Positions 8,891-18,535 are shown, counted from the first letter of the stretch. The stretch: DNA of 64,000 nt from Parachlamydiales bacterium (GCA_041671045.1 JBAZCF010000003.1:186001-250000); one strand, 5' to 3'. Numbers and translations are program-made. Notes: generated from the sequence alone by a model not told the origin.

Positions 8891-9904
8891 TCCTGTAATG
8901 GGTAAACGTGTTTGGCATTGCAACGTAAAACTGTCACCGGTATTTCCTTTACGACGGAAAACATGATACCCCAAACCTGCTATCATAGCAGCATTATCTA
9001 AACTCATCTCAGGACTAGGCCAAAAGCACTTCAAGTGGGGAGCTTTTTGCTGAAGGATCACTCTGAGCCGCTTGTTATTGACGACTCCGCCGCCCAAGAT
9101 AACATCTTTTAAATCATGCTCTTGAGCAGCTAAGATGACTTTAGAAACAACATCATTCAATGCAGCTTCCTGGAAAGATGCTGCTACATCAGCTCTTTGT
9201 TCGTCTGATAATATTTTCACCTCTTCTCCAGGCTTGCGAATTGAATATAAGACACCGGTTTTGAGTCCACTGAAAGAAAAATCCAGCGGCTTATCTTTGA
9301 TCTTACCTGGGCGAAGGGGAATAATAGGTTTTCCTGCTAATGCTAATTCTTCGACTGCGGGTCCGCCGGGATAGGGAAGACCTAACATCTTAGCGACCTT
9401 ATCAAAAGCTTCGCCGATAGCATCATCAATCGTTTGTCCTAATAATTGATATTCTCCCACAGCACCAACCTTCCACAGTGCTGTATGTCCACCTGACAAC
9501 ACTACACCTAAACAAGGAAAACGCGGTTCTTCTTCGTGCGACATGATAGCTGCATACAGGTGGCCTTCTACGTGGTTAACGCCGACAAAGGGGATATTCA
9601 GAGCAAGGCTAAGTGTTTTGGCTGTGTTGAGCCCCAGTAATAGCGCGCCGACAAGACCGGGAGCATAGGCGACAGCAATGAGATCAATATCAGATAGCTG
9701 TAATCCTGCTTTTTTTAAGGCAAGGTCTAAGGTGGGAATCAGTGTCTCTACATGGGACCGGCAAGAGAGCTCTGGAACGACTCCGCCATAGACCAGGTGC
9801 ATTTCTGCTTGTGAGGATACAATATTTGCCAGTATTTCTTTGCCATCCTTGACAAGAGCACACGCTGTTTCATCGCATGTGCTTTCAATTCCTAAGACAA
9901 GCAT
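8885..9904 (-). CDS. tsaD: tRNA N6-adenosine threonylcarbamoyltransferase TsaD
   Basis: Catalyses transfer of threonylcarbamoyl to A37 of ANN-decoding tRNAs, together with TsaB/TsaE. The Kae1/TsaD family is clear: an N-terminal GIESTCDET, the metal-binding HVEGH near residue 110, the GGVVPE and SGLKTG segments, and the C-terminal glycine-rich GGGVVNNKRLR. The longer frame from 9955 adds 17 non-conserved residues. The ATG at 9904 follows a CGGAGT and puts GIEST at its normal place, giving 339 aa. The start overlaps the end of pgl by 13 nt, suggesting coupling. Confidence 0.97.
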   Translation of the reverse strand: MLVLGIESTCDETACALVKDGKEILANIVSSQAEMHLVYGGVVPELSCRSHVETLIPTLDLALKKAGLQLSDIDLIAVAYAPGLVGALLLGLNTAKTLSLALNIPFVGVNHVEGHLYAAIMSHEEEPRFPCLGVVLSGGHTALWKVGAVGEYQLLGQTIDDAIGEAFDKVAKMLGLPYPGGPAVEELALAGKPIIPLRPGKIKDKPLDFSFSGLKTGVLYSIRKPGEEVKILSDEQRADVAASFQEAALNDVVSKVILAAQEHDLKDVILGGGVVNNKRLRVILQQKAPHLKCFWPSPEMSLDNAAMIAGLGYHVFRRKGNTGDSFTLQCQTRLPITGG

Positions 9905-10647
9905 GCTGACTCCGGTAAAGCGAGGTTGGCTGCTGCAGCAGCATCCAAGATCCATAAAGCTTTATTCGATGAAGTTCCTACCTTTTGAATAGGATATTCC
10001 ATAGGCTGAAAAGGACCTTTAAAGATTTTTTTAACCATTTCTTCTTTGCCGCTCCCTAGCACATAGATGACGATATAATGTGCTTTGTGAATGAGAGGGT
10101 ATGTGAATGTCATACGCCAGGTAGATTTTTGGGGAACGTGATTCATAACGACTAAGTGATCAGAAATTTTAAGCGCTTCTGTATGAGGAAATAAGGAAGC
10201 TGTGTGGCCGTCATCGCCCATGCCTAGCATGATCAGATCAAAGGCAGCGTTAGGCACTGTTTTACGGATAAGTTCTTCATAGGGTTTATCCGCCTCTTGT
10301 CCGTCTTCTGCATGCATCCGGAAAATATGCTGTGTAGGAATCGGCAAAGCGATAAGGCCGGCTTCCATTGCAGAGCGATAATTGTTATCTTTGTGTTCAG
10401 GAGGAACACTCCTTTCATCACTCCAGAACAGGAACACTTTAGTCCAATCGATGTCTGTACTATGCCTCTCGGCTAAATTTTTGAAAATAGCTGTAGGAGT
10501 GCTTCCTCCGGAAAGTGCAACATAGAAGGCCCCGTGTCGGCTGATGGCGGATTTAGCATTTGCAATCCAATCGTTGGCAGCAAACTGCACTGCTTCATCT
10601 TTAGTAGGGATGACAATAATATTTCTGCGATCGTCAAATGAATACAT
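9892..10647 (-). CDS. pgl: 6-phosphogluconolactonase
   Basis: Hydrolyses 6-phosphogluconolactone, the second step of the oxidative pentose phosphate path. The 251-aa protein belongs to the DevB/SugarP_isomerase fold family, with the substrate-binding ALSGGSTP near residue 45, FWSDER near 75 and the GMGDDGHTASLFP segment near 140. The length is typical. It lies downstream of the opcA-like gene and zwf on the same strand, as expected for a functional pathway block. The start follows a GTAAG-type ribosome binding site. Confidence 0.95.
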   Translation of the reverse strand: MYSFDDRRNIIVIPTKDEAVQFAANDWIANAKSAISRHGAFYVALSGGSTPTAIFKNLAERHSTDIDWTKVFLFWSDERSVPPEHKDNNYRSAMEAGLIALPIPTQHIFRMHAEDGQEADKPYEELIRKTVPNAAFDLIMLGMGDDGHTASLFPHTEALKISDHLVVMNHVPQKSTWRMTFTYPLIHKAHYIVIYVLGSGKEEMVKKIFKGPFQPMEYPIQKVGTSSNKALWILDAAAAANLALPESACLS

Positions 10648-10658
10648 TGCTTACCTAC

Positions 10659-11705
10659 TTAGGAGTGGTTTTTCTTAACGTTTTTAAATTCGGTCAGTTT
10701 GGAGAGCATATTGCGATAATGGCTGCTAGAGCGGTGGTGAAGGAGTTCCTTCATAAAAGCAAAACTTTGGTTAAGGCATGCAAAGGGGAGTGTGATAGGA
10801 AGGTCGCAGCAGCTATCGTGGATGACATGTGTGATGACTGTTCTGCAGGCGGGACGGTGGGTCATCTGATAGACAGTTCCACTCGATGTGACGATTTCGA
10901 CAGATGCAATGCCGTGTTCGCTTTTTACTGTAGAGGGTTGTTCTGCGATTGCGGTGGCGATGTTCGCTTTGTCGAAGGCAAAAGTGGTTTCGATCACGCC
11001 TTCGCACTGTTTGCTCTGCACAAGCTTCCAATCTAGCTGTGCTGAAAGCCAACTGAGAAGATAGATCCCTGTGGCATAGTCTGTGGAATGGCGGCATAGG
11101 ATACGCACCTTTTGGCAGCGGCGCAGTTCGTCCAGGGCTTGGGCGTCATTAAATAGGCGTGCTACAGTATCCCTCCAGCTGCTGATCAATGCCCAGGAGA
11201 TATCCATATAGTCATACGAATTTTGACCTATAAGAACCCCCATGCGGTGTGCAAAAGCAGACCAGTCCTCAATGCCCGAAGCGTCAAAAATGATACGGGT
11301 AGCAAAACCTTTAAGATAATTAAGGACAGGATCATCCGAAGTGGGATCTTCATCCCATAAAAGGTTTATGGGCAGATCGGGAATGAGATAGGGCATTACC
11401 AGAAAAGGAACTTTATTTAACTTCTCTGAGTCTGCATAGATGAAGACTTGATCGTAGCCGTTTTTCTGCTTAACGCAAGGATTGGGTAATGTCTCTACCC
11501 TTACACCGGCTGCCTCTTGCGCGTGCGTAATCAGTACAAGCCGGCAAGGAAATTTTGATCCTATCGCGTGGACTATCTCTAAGATGCGCGGCAGACGTTT
11601 AGCGTTGGGTGCGTATGCAACCAAGTTAAACAAACAAGCTCGAGGAATATTTTTGGAGGGGGGAGAAGGCATTATTAGGTCGGATATATCTTGTGTGGAT
11701 GTCAT
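10659..11705 (-). CDS. opcA: OpcA-like glucose-6-phosphate dehydrogenase assembly protein
   Basis: The 348-aa product resembles OpcA, known from cyanobacteria and actinobacteria as an allosteric/assembly factor for glucose-6-phosphate dehydrogenase. Supporting features are the N-terminal RACLFNLV segment, the central LPINLLWDEDP motif and the following LNYL..F..RIIFDAS segment. It sits between zwf and pgl on the same strand, exactly where an OpcA would act. Chlamydiaceae have zwf next to pgl without this gene. The exact biochemical role here is inferred from family and context. Confidence 0.82.
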   Translation of the reverse strand: MTSTQDISDLIMPSPPSKNIPRACLFNLVAYAPNAKRLPRILEIVHAIGSKFPCRLVLITHAQEAAGVRVETLPNPCVKQKNGYDQVFIYADSEKLNKVPFLVMPYLIPDLPINLLWDEDPTSDDPVLNYLKGFATRIIFDASGIEDWSAFAHRMGVLIGQNSYDYMDISWALISSWRDTVARLFNDAQALDELRRCQKVRILCRHSTDYATGIYLLSWLSAQLDWKLVQSKQCEGVIETTFAFDKANIATAIAEQPSTVKSEHGIASVEIVTSSGTVYQMTHRPACRTVITHVIHDSCCDLPITLPFACLNQSFAFMKELLHHRSSSHYRNMLSKLTEFKNVKKNHS

Positions 11706-11732
11706 TGATGTATTTTTCCTATCCTAGCTTTA

Positions 11733-13289
11733 TTATATTAAACGCCACTGACGTCCAGTACGGCTGATTAGGTCATCAGCTTCTTTTGGACCCCACGTTC
11801 CGGAGGCATAGTTAGGGAAAGGCGGGTTGGTATCTTGTTCCCAATCATTAAGAACGGGGGAAAATAACCTCCACGAAGAAAAAACCTCATCAATGGAAGC
11901 AAATAATGTGTTGTCGCCAGCAATGCAGTCGCAAATAAGCCTTTCATAAGCTTCTGGAGGAGTGGAGCCGAAGAATGAACTGTAAAGGAAGTCCATTTTT
12001 ACAGGCTGCAAGGGAGCGTGTAAACCGGGGACTTTACAGTTGAATTTCAGGCTTATACCCTCGTCCGGCTGAATGCGTATGACCAACACGTTTGCTGTTG
12101 CCCTTTTAACATCATATTGGTGGATAAAACTAGGAGCGCGGTTAAAAGTAATGGCTATTTCTGTCGTACGTTTTGGGAGCCTTTTTCCTGCTCGCAAGAA
12201 AAATGGTACACCTGCCCATCTCCAGTTGTCGACAAAAAGCTGCATGGCGACAAAGGTTTCCACGTTGCTTTTAGGGTTAACATCTTTCTCTTCTCGATAT
12301 CCTAAGACAGGCTTGCCTTCAATATAGCCTGGACCATATTGTCCTCGGATGATATTTGTTTTAAGCTGTTCCTTATCAAATGGGCGGATTGCCTCCATCA
12401 CCTTAACTTTTTCAGAACGGATAGAAGCGGCATTTAGATTATTCGGCGGCTCCATCGTGACAATAGAGAAGATCTGCATCATGTGGTTTTGGACGATATC
12501 CCGCAGGTTTCCGGCTTCTTCAAAAAAGTGTCCACGTGTTCCAATGCCGATATCTTCAGATACAGTAATTTGAATATGGTCGATGTGCTGCTTGTTCCAA
12601 AGAGATTCGAAGATTGGATTGGTAAAGCGGAAAACCATTAAGTTTTGGACCGTTTCTTTCCCTAGATAGTGGTCAATACGGTATATTTGCTGTTCGTCCA
12701 GATAGTGTGTGATTTCTGTCTGCAGTTTTTGCGCTGTCTCCAAATCATGGCCAAAGGGCTTCTCGATGATGACACGTGACCAAGGTCCTGTTTGATCGCT
12801 CTGTTCATAGATGAGATTGTTGTGGGACAACTTCTCGATAATCTGTGGAAAATAGCTTGGGGGTGTAGAAAGATAATAGATTCTATTCCCTTGTGTTCCG
12901 AGCTTAGTGTCGAGATCGTCCAAAAACTTTTTAAGATCCTTATACCCTTCGTCATTATCGAATTCTGAGCGGTGGTAGTAGATGGATTCAGAAAAGGTCT
13001 TCCAAAAATTATCATCCACAGGTTTTACCCTGGAAAACTCATTGATGGCTTTATGCATCTCTTCGCGGAATTCTTCATGGGACTTGGGCCTGCGAGCAAA
13101 GCCGACACAGGCGAAACGCACGGGTAGCTCGCCATCTTGCGCAAGATTATATAGTGCAGGGAGAAGTTTTCTGCCCGTTAAATCACCGGTGGCGCCAAAA
13201 ATAACGAGGATACAAGGCTGAACACTCTTGACTGGACGTTCAAGATCTTCAAGAGGATTTTCGAATTGAAGTGCTGGAGTAGAAGTCAT
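11733..13289 (-). CDS. zwf: Glucose-6-phosphate 1-dehydrogenase
   Basis: Oxidises glucose 6-phosphate to 6-phosphogluconolactone with NADP. The Rossmann motif FGATGDLTGRKL is near the N-terminus and the active-site RIDHYLGKE lies near residue 205. The C-terminal domain is complete. A frame from 13310 begins with TTG and overlaps ruvX by 4 nt. The ATG at 13289, preceded by AAAGG, gives 518 aa and is preferred. The gene leads into opcA-like and pgl and probably shares a transcript with ruvX and pyrG. Confidence 0.97.
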   Translation of the reverse strand: MTSTPALQFENPLEDLERPVKSVQPCILVIFGATGDLTGRKLLPALYNLAQDGELPVRFACVGFARRPKSHEEFREEMHKAINEFSRVKPVDDNFWKTFSESIYYHRSEFDNDEGYKDLKKFLDDLDTKLGTQGNRIYYLSTPPSYFPQIIEKLSHNNLIYEQSDQTGPWSRVIIEKPFGHDLETAQKLQTEITHYLDEQQIYRIDHYLGKETVQNLMVFRFTNPIFESLWNKQHIDHIQITVSEDIGIGTRGHFFEEAGNLRDIVQNHMMQIFSIVTMEPPNNLNAASIRSEKVKVMEAIRPFDKEQLKTNIIRGQYGPGYIEGKPVLGYREEKDVNPKSNVETFVAMQLFVDNWRWAGVPFFLRAGKRLPKRTTEIAITFNRAPSFIHQYDVKRATANVLVIRIQPDEGISLKFNCKVPGLHAPLQPVKMDFLYSSFFGSTPPEAYERLICDCIAGDNTLFASIDEVFSSWRLFSPVLNDWEQDTNPPFPNYASGTWGPKEADDLISRTGRQWRLI

Positions 13290-13306
13290 AGGGGGTACCT
13301 TTGGTT

Positions 13307-13783
13307 TCAATCGGGATTATATACTGAATTTTTTTTGAAAGCCAAGTGATCCAAATAGTTTTGCAATATTAACACAGCTGCCACATTATCAACGTGTTGC
13401 GTTCTTTTTTTGCGAGACATGCCCCCTTCTTTCAGGGTGCGTTCCGCTTGAACCGAGGTTAAGCGTTCATCCCAGAAGATAACTTTGCGGCCGGAAGCTT
13501 CCTCTAAAAGCTTAGCAAAATGCTTCACTTCATCTGCTAAAAAACCGATCGTACCGTTCATCATTAATGGCAAACCGACGACAATTTCATCGATTTGACA
13601 GCGGTAATCTTTTTGGGCTTTTTCTAAAGCATCCATCACAGTTTTAACTGTCACGTCTGTCTTTTTGGATCCGGCGACACGGCCTACGGTAAGAGCGACC
13701 ATCTGACGTTCATCAGAGATCGCTAATCCTACACGCGCTAAACCGAAGTCTACAGCGAGAATGCGTTTTGCTAAATCAGCCAT
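13307..13783 (-). CDS. ruvX: RuvX/YqgF Holliday junction resolvase-like protein
   Basis: A small RNase H-fold protein (158 aa) implicated in 16S rRNA 5'-end maturation and, by annotation, in Holliday junction resolution. It shows the N-terminal DFGLARVGLAISD with a catalytic Asp, VVGLPLMMNG in the centre, and WDERLTS followed by HVDNVAAVLILQNYL with the last acidic residue. It overlaps pyrG by 8 nt and is followed directly by zwf, the order kept in Chlamydia (pyrG-yqgF-zwf). Confidence 0.95.
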   Translation of the reverse strand: MADLAKRILAVDFGLARVGLAISDERQMVALTVGRVAGSKKTDVTVKTVMDALEKAQKDYRCQIDEIVVGLPLMMNGTIGFLADEVKHFAKLLEEASGRKVIFWDERLTSVQAERTLKEGGMSRKKRTQHVDNVAAVLILQNYLDHLAFKKNSVYNPD

Positions 13784-15386
13784 TTTTGCCGGTATGTTTT
13801 TTGATCATGGCGCCCACAAAAGCGACAAAGAGCGGATGAGGTGCTGTAGGCTTGGATTTGAACTCAGGATGGGACTGAACTCCTAGCATCCAAGGATGTC
13901 CTTCGATTTCGGCGACTTCACACAGGGAGCCCCCTTCGAGTAAGCCGGTGACTTTGAAACCTTTTTCTTCCATTTCGGTTAAATATTTATTGTTGAATTC
14001 GTAGCGATGGCGGTGCCTTTCGCTAACAACATCGCTTTTATAAGCAGCATGGGCAAGGCTGCCTGGCGTTAACCTAGCTTGATAGGCGCCTAAACGCATT
14101 GTTCCGCCTATATCTTGCACTTCTTTTTGTTCAGATAACAGGGAAATCACCGGAAAAGGTGTGTGAGGATCAATTTCAGTGCTATTGGCTTCCTTCCACC
14201 CCATCACATTGCGACTAAATTCAACAGCCATGACTTGCATGCCTAAGCAAATGCCAAAATAAGGGAGTTTTTGCTCGCGGCAGATTTTAGCGGCGAGGAG
14301 TTTTCCTTCCCAGCCTCTTTCACCAAAACCGCCAGGCACTAGGCAGCCGTCGCAGTCATCCAATGTAGGATGAGATGGAAGTGACTCAGCCTCAATAGCT
14401 TTAACTTCAAGTTTATAACCATGAAACATGGCTGCATGATGTAAAGCCTCAGTGACGGACTTATATGCATCTTGGTGCAGCACGTATTTACCGACGAGGC
14501 CAAGGGTGATTTTACCTTTAGGATTTTTGATGGTGTCCAAAATCTTTTCCCATTCTGTCAGGTCGCTGAATGCTTCTTTAAGTCCTAGCATGCGGCAAAT
14601 GAGAGTATCGAGTCCTTGTTCTTGCAGCTTCAGAGGAACTTCGTAAATACTGTGGCGCACATCCGGTTCTTCGATGACAGCTTCCCGTTGGACGTTGCAA
14701 AATAGGCTGATTTTATCTTTTACATCTTCATCCAAGCTTTCTTCACAGCGGCAAAGTATAATTTCCGGAGAAATGCCGATGCTGCGCATAACTTGTACAG
14801 AGTGTTGTGTGGGTTTAGTTTTAACCTCGCCGGCAGCCTTAATGAAAGGAACATAGGTGAGGTGTATATTTAAGCAGGAACCGGTATGTTCGTTGCGGAA
14901 TTGACGGATTGCTTCCATGAAGGGCTGTGATTCGATATCGCCTACGGTACCGCCGATCTCGACCAGCACGACATCGATGTCACTGCTCTGTTTTGCACAG
15001 GCTAAAATGCGTTGTTTAATTTCGTCGGTAATGTGGGGAATTACTTGGACTGTTTTGCCTAGATAGTCTCCACGTCTTTCACGCCGAATGACAGTATTGT
15101 AGATCTGTCCTGAGGTTGTATTGGAAAGGATGGAAAGGGGCGAAGAAGTAAAACGGAAGTAATGGCCTAGATCCAAGTCAGTTTCAGCGCCATCGTCAGT
15201 GACGTAAACTTCGCCATGCTGAAAGGGATTCATCGTGCCCGGATCGACGTTAAGATATGGGTCTAATTTCATCATAGCAATGTGCAGCCCTTTTTTCTCT
15301 AAGAGCATGCCTATAGAAGCTGCGGTCAGTCCTTTTCCTAGGGATGAACAGACGCCGCCGGTGACAAAGATATATTTACAGTGCAT
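13776..15386 (-). CDS. pyrG: CTP synthase
   Basis: Converts UTP to CTP with ATP and glutamine. The 536-aa protein has the amidoligase domain first, with KYIFVTGGVCSSLGKG (P-loop) at the N-terminus. A class I glutamine amidotransferase domain starts near residue 285; its nucleophile lies in GICLGMQ and the His/Glu pair in VQSHPEF near the C-terminus. The start lies inside the end of kdsB (49-nt overlap), and the end overlaps ruvX by 8 nt. Confidence 0.98.
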   Translation of the reverse strand: MHCKYIFVTGGVCSSLGKGLTAASIGMLLEKKGLHIAMMKLDPYLNVDPGTMNPFQHGEVYVTDDGAETDLDLGHYFRFTSSPLSILSNTTSGQIYNTVIRRERRGDYLGKTVQVIPHITDEIKQRILACAKQSSDIDVVLVEIGGTVGDIESQPFMEAIRQFRNEHTGSCLNIHLTYVPFIKAAGEVKTKPTQHSVQVMRSIGISPEIILCRCEESLDEDVKDKISLFCNVQREAVIEEPDVRHSIYEVPLKLQEQGLDTLICRMLGLKEAFSDLTEWEKILDTIKNPKGKITLGLVGKYVLHQDAYKSVTEALHHAAMFHGYKLEVKAIEAESLPSHPTLDDCDGCLVPGGFGERGWEGKLLAAKICREQKLPYFGICLGMQVMAVEFSRNVMGWKEANSTEIDPHTPFPVISLLSEQKEVQDIGGTMRLGAYQARLTPGSLAHAAYKSDVVSERHRHRYEFNNKYLTEMEEKGFKVTGLLEGGSLCEVAEIEGHPWMLGVQSHPEFKSKPTAPHPLFVAFVGAMIKKHTGKNG

Positions 15387-16135
15387 AGTTTTAATTCTAA
15401 ATTATGAAGATCCTCAGGAGTGTCCACCCCGATAGCTTCTTCCTCTACGCAGGCAGTTGCTATGGTGTATCCATGTTCAAGGATCTTGAGTTGTTCTAAA
15501 TCTTCGGCTGACTGAAGCGGTGTGGGCTCCAGCAAGTCATATTTTATTAAAAAATCATTTCTAAATGCGTATACGCCAATATGGCGGTAGTAGTTGCGGC
15601 CCTGATGGTCATCTGTCTTCCCGCCCGGGATAAGGGATCGCGTAAAATAGAGCGCTTTGCCGTTCAATGCTCGTACACATTTGACGATAGAACGGCTTTT
15701 TGCTTGCTCGAGACAGGTCAAAGGGGTAACTAATGTTCCTACGACGGCATCAGGATTATTTGTTAAAGCTGAGATTACGGCTCGGAACGATTCTGCTGAT
15801 ACGCAAGGTTCATCGCCCTGGATGTTGACGATCAGGGAATAGTCTTTGAGTTTCGGAGTGTTTTTTAGCAGCGTGGAGATGCGGTCAGTTCCTGTCGGAC
15901 AGTCTACAGGGGTCATGAATACCTCTGCACCAAATCCTACGGCATGTTCATAAATACGCTCATCATCGGTAGCAATGACGATATGGTCAAAACACTTTGA
16001 ATTCTGGGCATTTTCATAAGTTCTTTGAAGGAGGGACTTCCCTGCCAGAAATGCGAGAGGCTTTCCGGGAAAACGCTGACTAGCGAAACGTGCTGGAATA
16101 ATTCCAAGCACACTCTCTGAAATTGGTTTATTCAT
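15338..16135 (-). CDS. kdsB: 3-deoxy-manno-octulosonate cytidylyltransferase
   Basis: Activates KDO to CMP-KDO for the lipopolysaccharide core. The N-terminal nucleotide-binding motif IIPARFASQRFPGKPL, VNIQGDEP near residue 95 and RHIGVYAFR near 185 are typical. The longer frame begins at 16156; the ATG at 16135, preceded by GGAAG, is preferred (265 aa). The C-terminal 16 or so residues are encoded within the 5' end of pyrG. CTP made by PyrG is the KdsB co-substrate, which fits the coupling. KdsB-PyrG neighbours are chlamydial. Confidence 0.96.
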   Translation of the reverse strand: MNKPISESVLGIIPARFASQRFPGKPLAFLAGKSLLQRTYENAQNSKCFDHIVIATDDERIYEHAVGFGAEVFMTPVDCPTGTDRISTLLKNTPKLKDYSLIVNIQGDEPCVSAESFRAVISALTNNPDAVVGTLVTPLTCLEQAKSRSIVKCVRALNGKALYFTRSLIPGGKTDDHQGRNYYRHIGVYAFRNDFLIKYDLLEPTPLQSAEDLEQLKILEHGYTIATACVEEEAIGVDTPEDLHNLELKLCTVNISLSPAASVHP

Positions 16136-16225
16136 TCCAACTTCCAAAAAAAACAAACAAATAATAACGGAAGAACCATTTTACGTAAAGCAATACAGCG
16201 CGGGATAGGATTGCTCATTGCACCC

Positions 16226-16252
16226 AAAAAAACGGCGGATTAACCGCCGCTT
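16226..16252 (-). terminator. Rho-independent terminator of the flotillin operon
   Basis: A 6-bp all-G/C stem (16233-16238 with 16244-16249) and 5-base loop. On the minus strand it is followed by seven T residues, 23 bases after the flotillin stop. Confidence 0.8.
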
Positions 16253-16275
16253 TATGGATTCTCTTTCAAAGCTAA

Positions 16276-17634
16276 CTATGAAAGAGGCTTAATTGTGCAT
16301 TCCTCCGCTGGGACAACCTTATCGCAGGCTATTTTACCTAGATATTCAGGTAGTTCTAAACCTGCCATTGCTGCGATATCATGTAATGCAGGCAACGATT
16401 TTACGAATTGACTAATGAAGTTGGAGGTAGAAGACCCATTCTCATTATTGCCGCTATCCCAAACTGTGATCTTATCAATTTTGATATTTTTTATGGCTTC
16501 CGCCTGTAATCCGACAATCTGCTCTAATTTTTCAAGCAGAAGCATGGTAGATGCACTTTTAGCATCATTGCCGCAGGCTTCAACAAGCAGCTTGTAACCT
16601 TTAGCTTTAGCATCCAACATTTTCTGGATACCTTCAGCCTCAGCTTCACGCATCGCTAAAATTGCACGCGCCTCACCTTGAGCAATCGTGATTGTCCGCT
16701 GTGCTTCAGCTTCAGCATCGATCAATACCCTGCGTTTATTGATCTCTTGCGGAACAATTTCCTCTGCTTCCAGCAGCTGCGCTTTTGCTTGTGCGCGGGC
16801 TTTTTGGACTTCAGCTTCCGCTATCTCTTTTGCTACTCTACTACGTTGCGAAGCTTCTGCTTCTCTTTCTGCAAGCACGGCATTTGTTAATGCTATCTGT
16901 GCTCTTGAATCGTTTTCGCCTTTGACAGCCTCAGCATTATAGGAGGCGACGGAGACACGACGGTCTCTTTCCGCTAGGGCTTTTCCGATATCGCCTTTTT
17001 TCTCCTGCTCGGAAACATCGACCTTTGCTTGGTTGACAGCCATTGAGGATGCTTTTTTACCAATGCTTTCGATATATTCCGACTCATCGGTAATGTCGGT
17101 GATGTTTACGTTTAGAAGCGTCAAGCCGATCTTATGTAGTTCAGGCTCAATATTCTTTTTAATCGCGTCTAAAAACATTTCGCGGTCTTGGTTGATCTCT
17201 TCAATACGTAGAGAAGCAACTGTAAGGCGAAGCTGGCCCACTATAATCTCTGTAGCCATGCTTTCAATGCCTTTATGGTCCAGATCTAGCAGTCTGACCG
17301 CAGCATTGTTCATCACTTCCGATGTCACGCCGAGAGCAACGGTGAATGTACTAGGAACGTTGACACGGATATTCTGATGGGATAAAGCCCCTTTTAATGG
17401 AATATGGATGGTGCGTGGTGTCAGGTCGAGGAAGGCATAACCCTGGATAAGGGGCCATACGATTTTACCTCCGCCGTGATAGCATTGCACTGTCTTGTTA
17501 TTCCCTACGCGTCCATAGATCACGAGGACTTTATTAGAGGGGCATCTACGGTATAATTTGGCGAAGAAGTAGAGTGTAGAAAAGAGAAAGAATACAAATC
17601 CGCCTATAGCTATTTCAAGATATAAATTTTCCAT
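16276..17634 (-). CDS. Flotillin-like SPFH/band 7 protein
   Basis: The 452-aa protein has one N-terminal membrane segment (about residues 6-26), an SPFH/PHB domain to about residue 200, and a long helical Ala/Glu-rich flotillin domain (about 200-380) with repeated AEAE patterns. A short variable tail follows. Flotillins scaffold ordered membrane domains. AGGA lies 7 nt before the ATG. It is 19 bp downstream of an NfeD-like gene, the classic bacterial partner, and is closed by a terminator. Confidence 0.93.
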   Translation of the reverse strand: MENLYLEIAIGGFVFFLFSTLYFFAKLYRRCPSNKVLVIYGRVGNNKTVQCYHGGGKIVWPLIQGYAFLDLTPRTIHIPLKGALSHQNIRVNVPSTFTVALGVTSEVMNNAAVRLLDLDHKGIESMATEIIVGQLRLTVASLRIEEINQDREMFLDAIKKNIEPELHKIGLTLLNVNITDITDESEYIESIGKKASSMAVNQAKVDVSEQEKKGDIGKALAERDRRVSVASYNAEAVKGENDSRAQIALTNAVLAEREAEASQRSRVAKEIAEAEVQKARAQAKAQLLEAEEIVPQEINKRRVLIDAEAEAQRTITIAQGEARAILAMREAEAEGIQKMLDAKAKGYKLLVEACGNDAKSASTMLLLEKLEQIVGLQAEAIKNIKIDKITVWDSGNNENGSSTSNFISQFVKSLPALHDIAAMAGLELPEYLGKIACDKVVPAEECTIKPLS

Positions 17635-17653
17635 AGCATTTCCTTATTTTTTA

Positions 17654-18202
17654 TTACAGTGGCATGACGACGACTGTTTTATCGTCGGCTTTTTTTAACA
17701 CTACGACGCGTGAAAAAGAGGGGATTTCTTGCTCATGGTGAGAGATTGCCTCGATTTCGCGAGTGATATTTTCAATATTAATTGTAATTTTACCCGAACC
17801 TTTTACGGGGATTCGTTGGTAAACGGTAGCTTCCAAACCAATCGTCTTATCAATGTCAAAGACCGTGCCGGTACTCTGTAGTTGATGGGCAAGTCTAAAA
17901 ATTAAACCGCTTGCTAGAATTGTTAGGAAACCTGCACTGAAGGCTATGCTTAGGTTAAATATGCCTTGAATTTGGAATTCATGTTTCAAAGAAAGAGCAG
18001 TCCACCCGAACACCATAAGGAAACCGGAGAGAGCTTGCTTTGTCAGCCATTTAAAATTGCCGGAGTCAGATTCGAATTCGCTGAATTCACCTGTGCCGAT
18101 AAGATTTAGGGTAAATTGGATTAGGAATAATGCGCTCCCTAAGACTGCACAAAACCAATAAAGTGAATCAGAATTAACAAATGAATTGATTTGTTCAAAC
18201 AT
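17654..18202 (-). CDS. NfeD-like membrane protein
   Basis: The 182-aa protein has three or four membrane segments in its first 110 residues and a C-terminal soluble OB-fold domain (about residues 120-182) ending in RVVVLKKADDKTVVVMPL, as in short NfeD proteins. Its place directly before a flotillin gene supports the call, since NfeD and flotillin are usually encoded together. The start follows GGATGA. It is divergent from the orphan gene at 18536. Confidence 0.8.
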   Translation of the reverse strand: MFEQINSFVNSDSLYWFCAVLGSALFLIQFTLNLIGTGEFSEFESDSGNFKWLTKQALSGFLMVFGWTALSLKHEFQIQGIFNLSIAFSAGFLTILASGLIFRLAHQLQSTGTVFDIDKTIGLEATVYQRIPVKGSGKITINIENITREIEAISHHEQEIPSFSRVVVLKKADDKTVVVMPL

Positions 18203-18535
18203 AATATCATCCTAAAATAGTCTGATTAACTATAGCTAAGTCAGAGGGTTAAATAAAATAAGAAACTTTCACAAAAACAAACGAGAAGAATATGAGATCA
18301 TTAAATATAACGGGTCATCTTAAGATGTCGATCAAAATGATTGTCTATATATTATTTTAAAATTCATTTCAGTCATCCTCTATTTATAAAGTTTAGTGGA
18401 AATTATGAGTGGAAAAAGAATATCTACTACTTTTTATGAACAGGTTATTATTAACAATGATTTAATTTAATTTTAATTGAAATAATTTGCGAAATAATGT
18501 TTACTGTTATAAATATTTTAACGAGGATTAAAGAT
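18203..18535. other. AT-rich divergent intergenic region
   Basis: About 330 bases between the NfeD-like gene and the orphan gene at 18536. Very AT-rich, presumably holding both promoters. No RNA gene, repeat or remnant was recognised. Confidence 0.4.

Noticed and set aside
10638..11036. A 132-codon plus-strand frame
   Set aside because: Antisense to the opcA-like gene with no known motif.
17033..17377. A 114-codon plus-strand frame
   Set aside because: Antisense to the conserved SPFH domain of the flotillin gene.
16276..18202. Flotillin/NfeD pair as a novel system
   Set aside because: This pairing is widespread in bacteria, and nothing in the sequence sets it apart.
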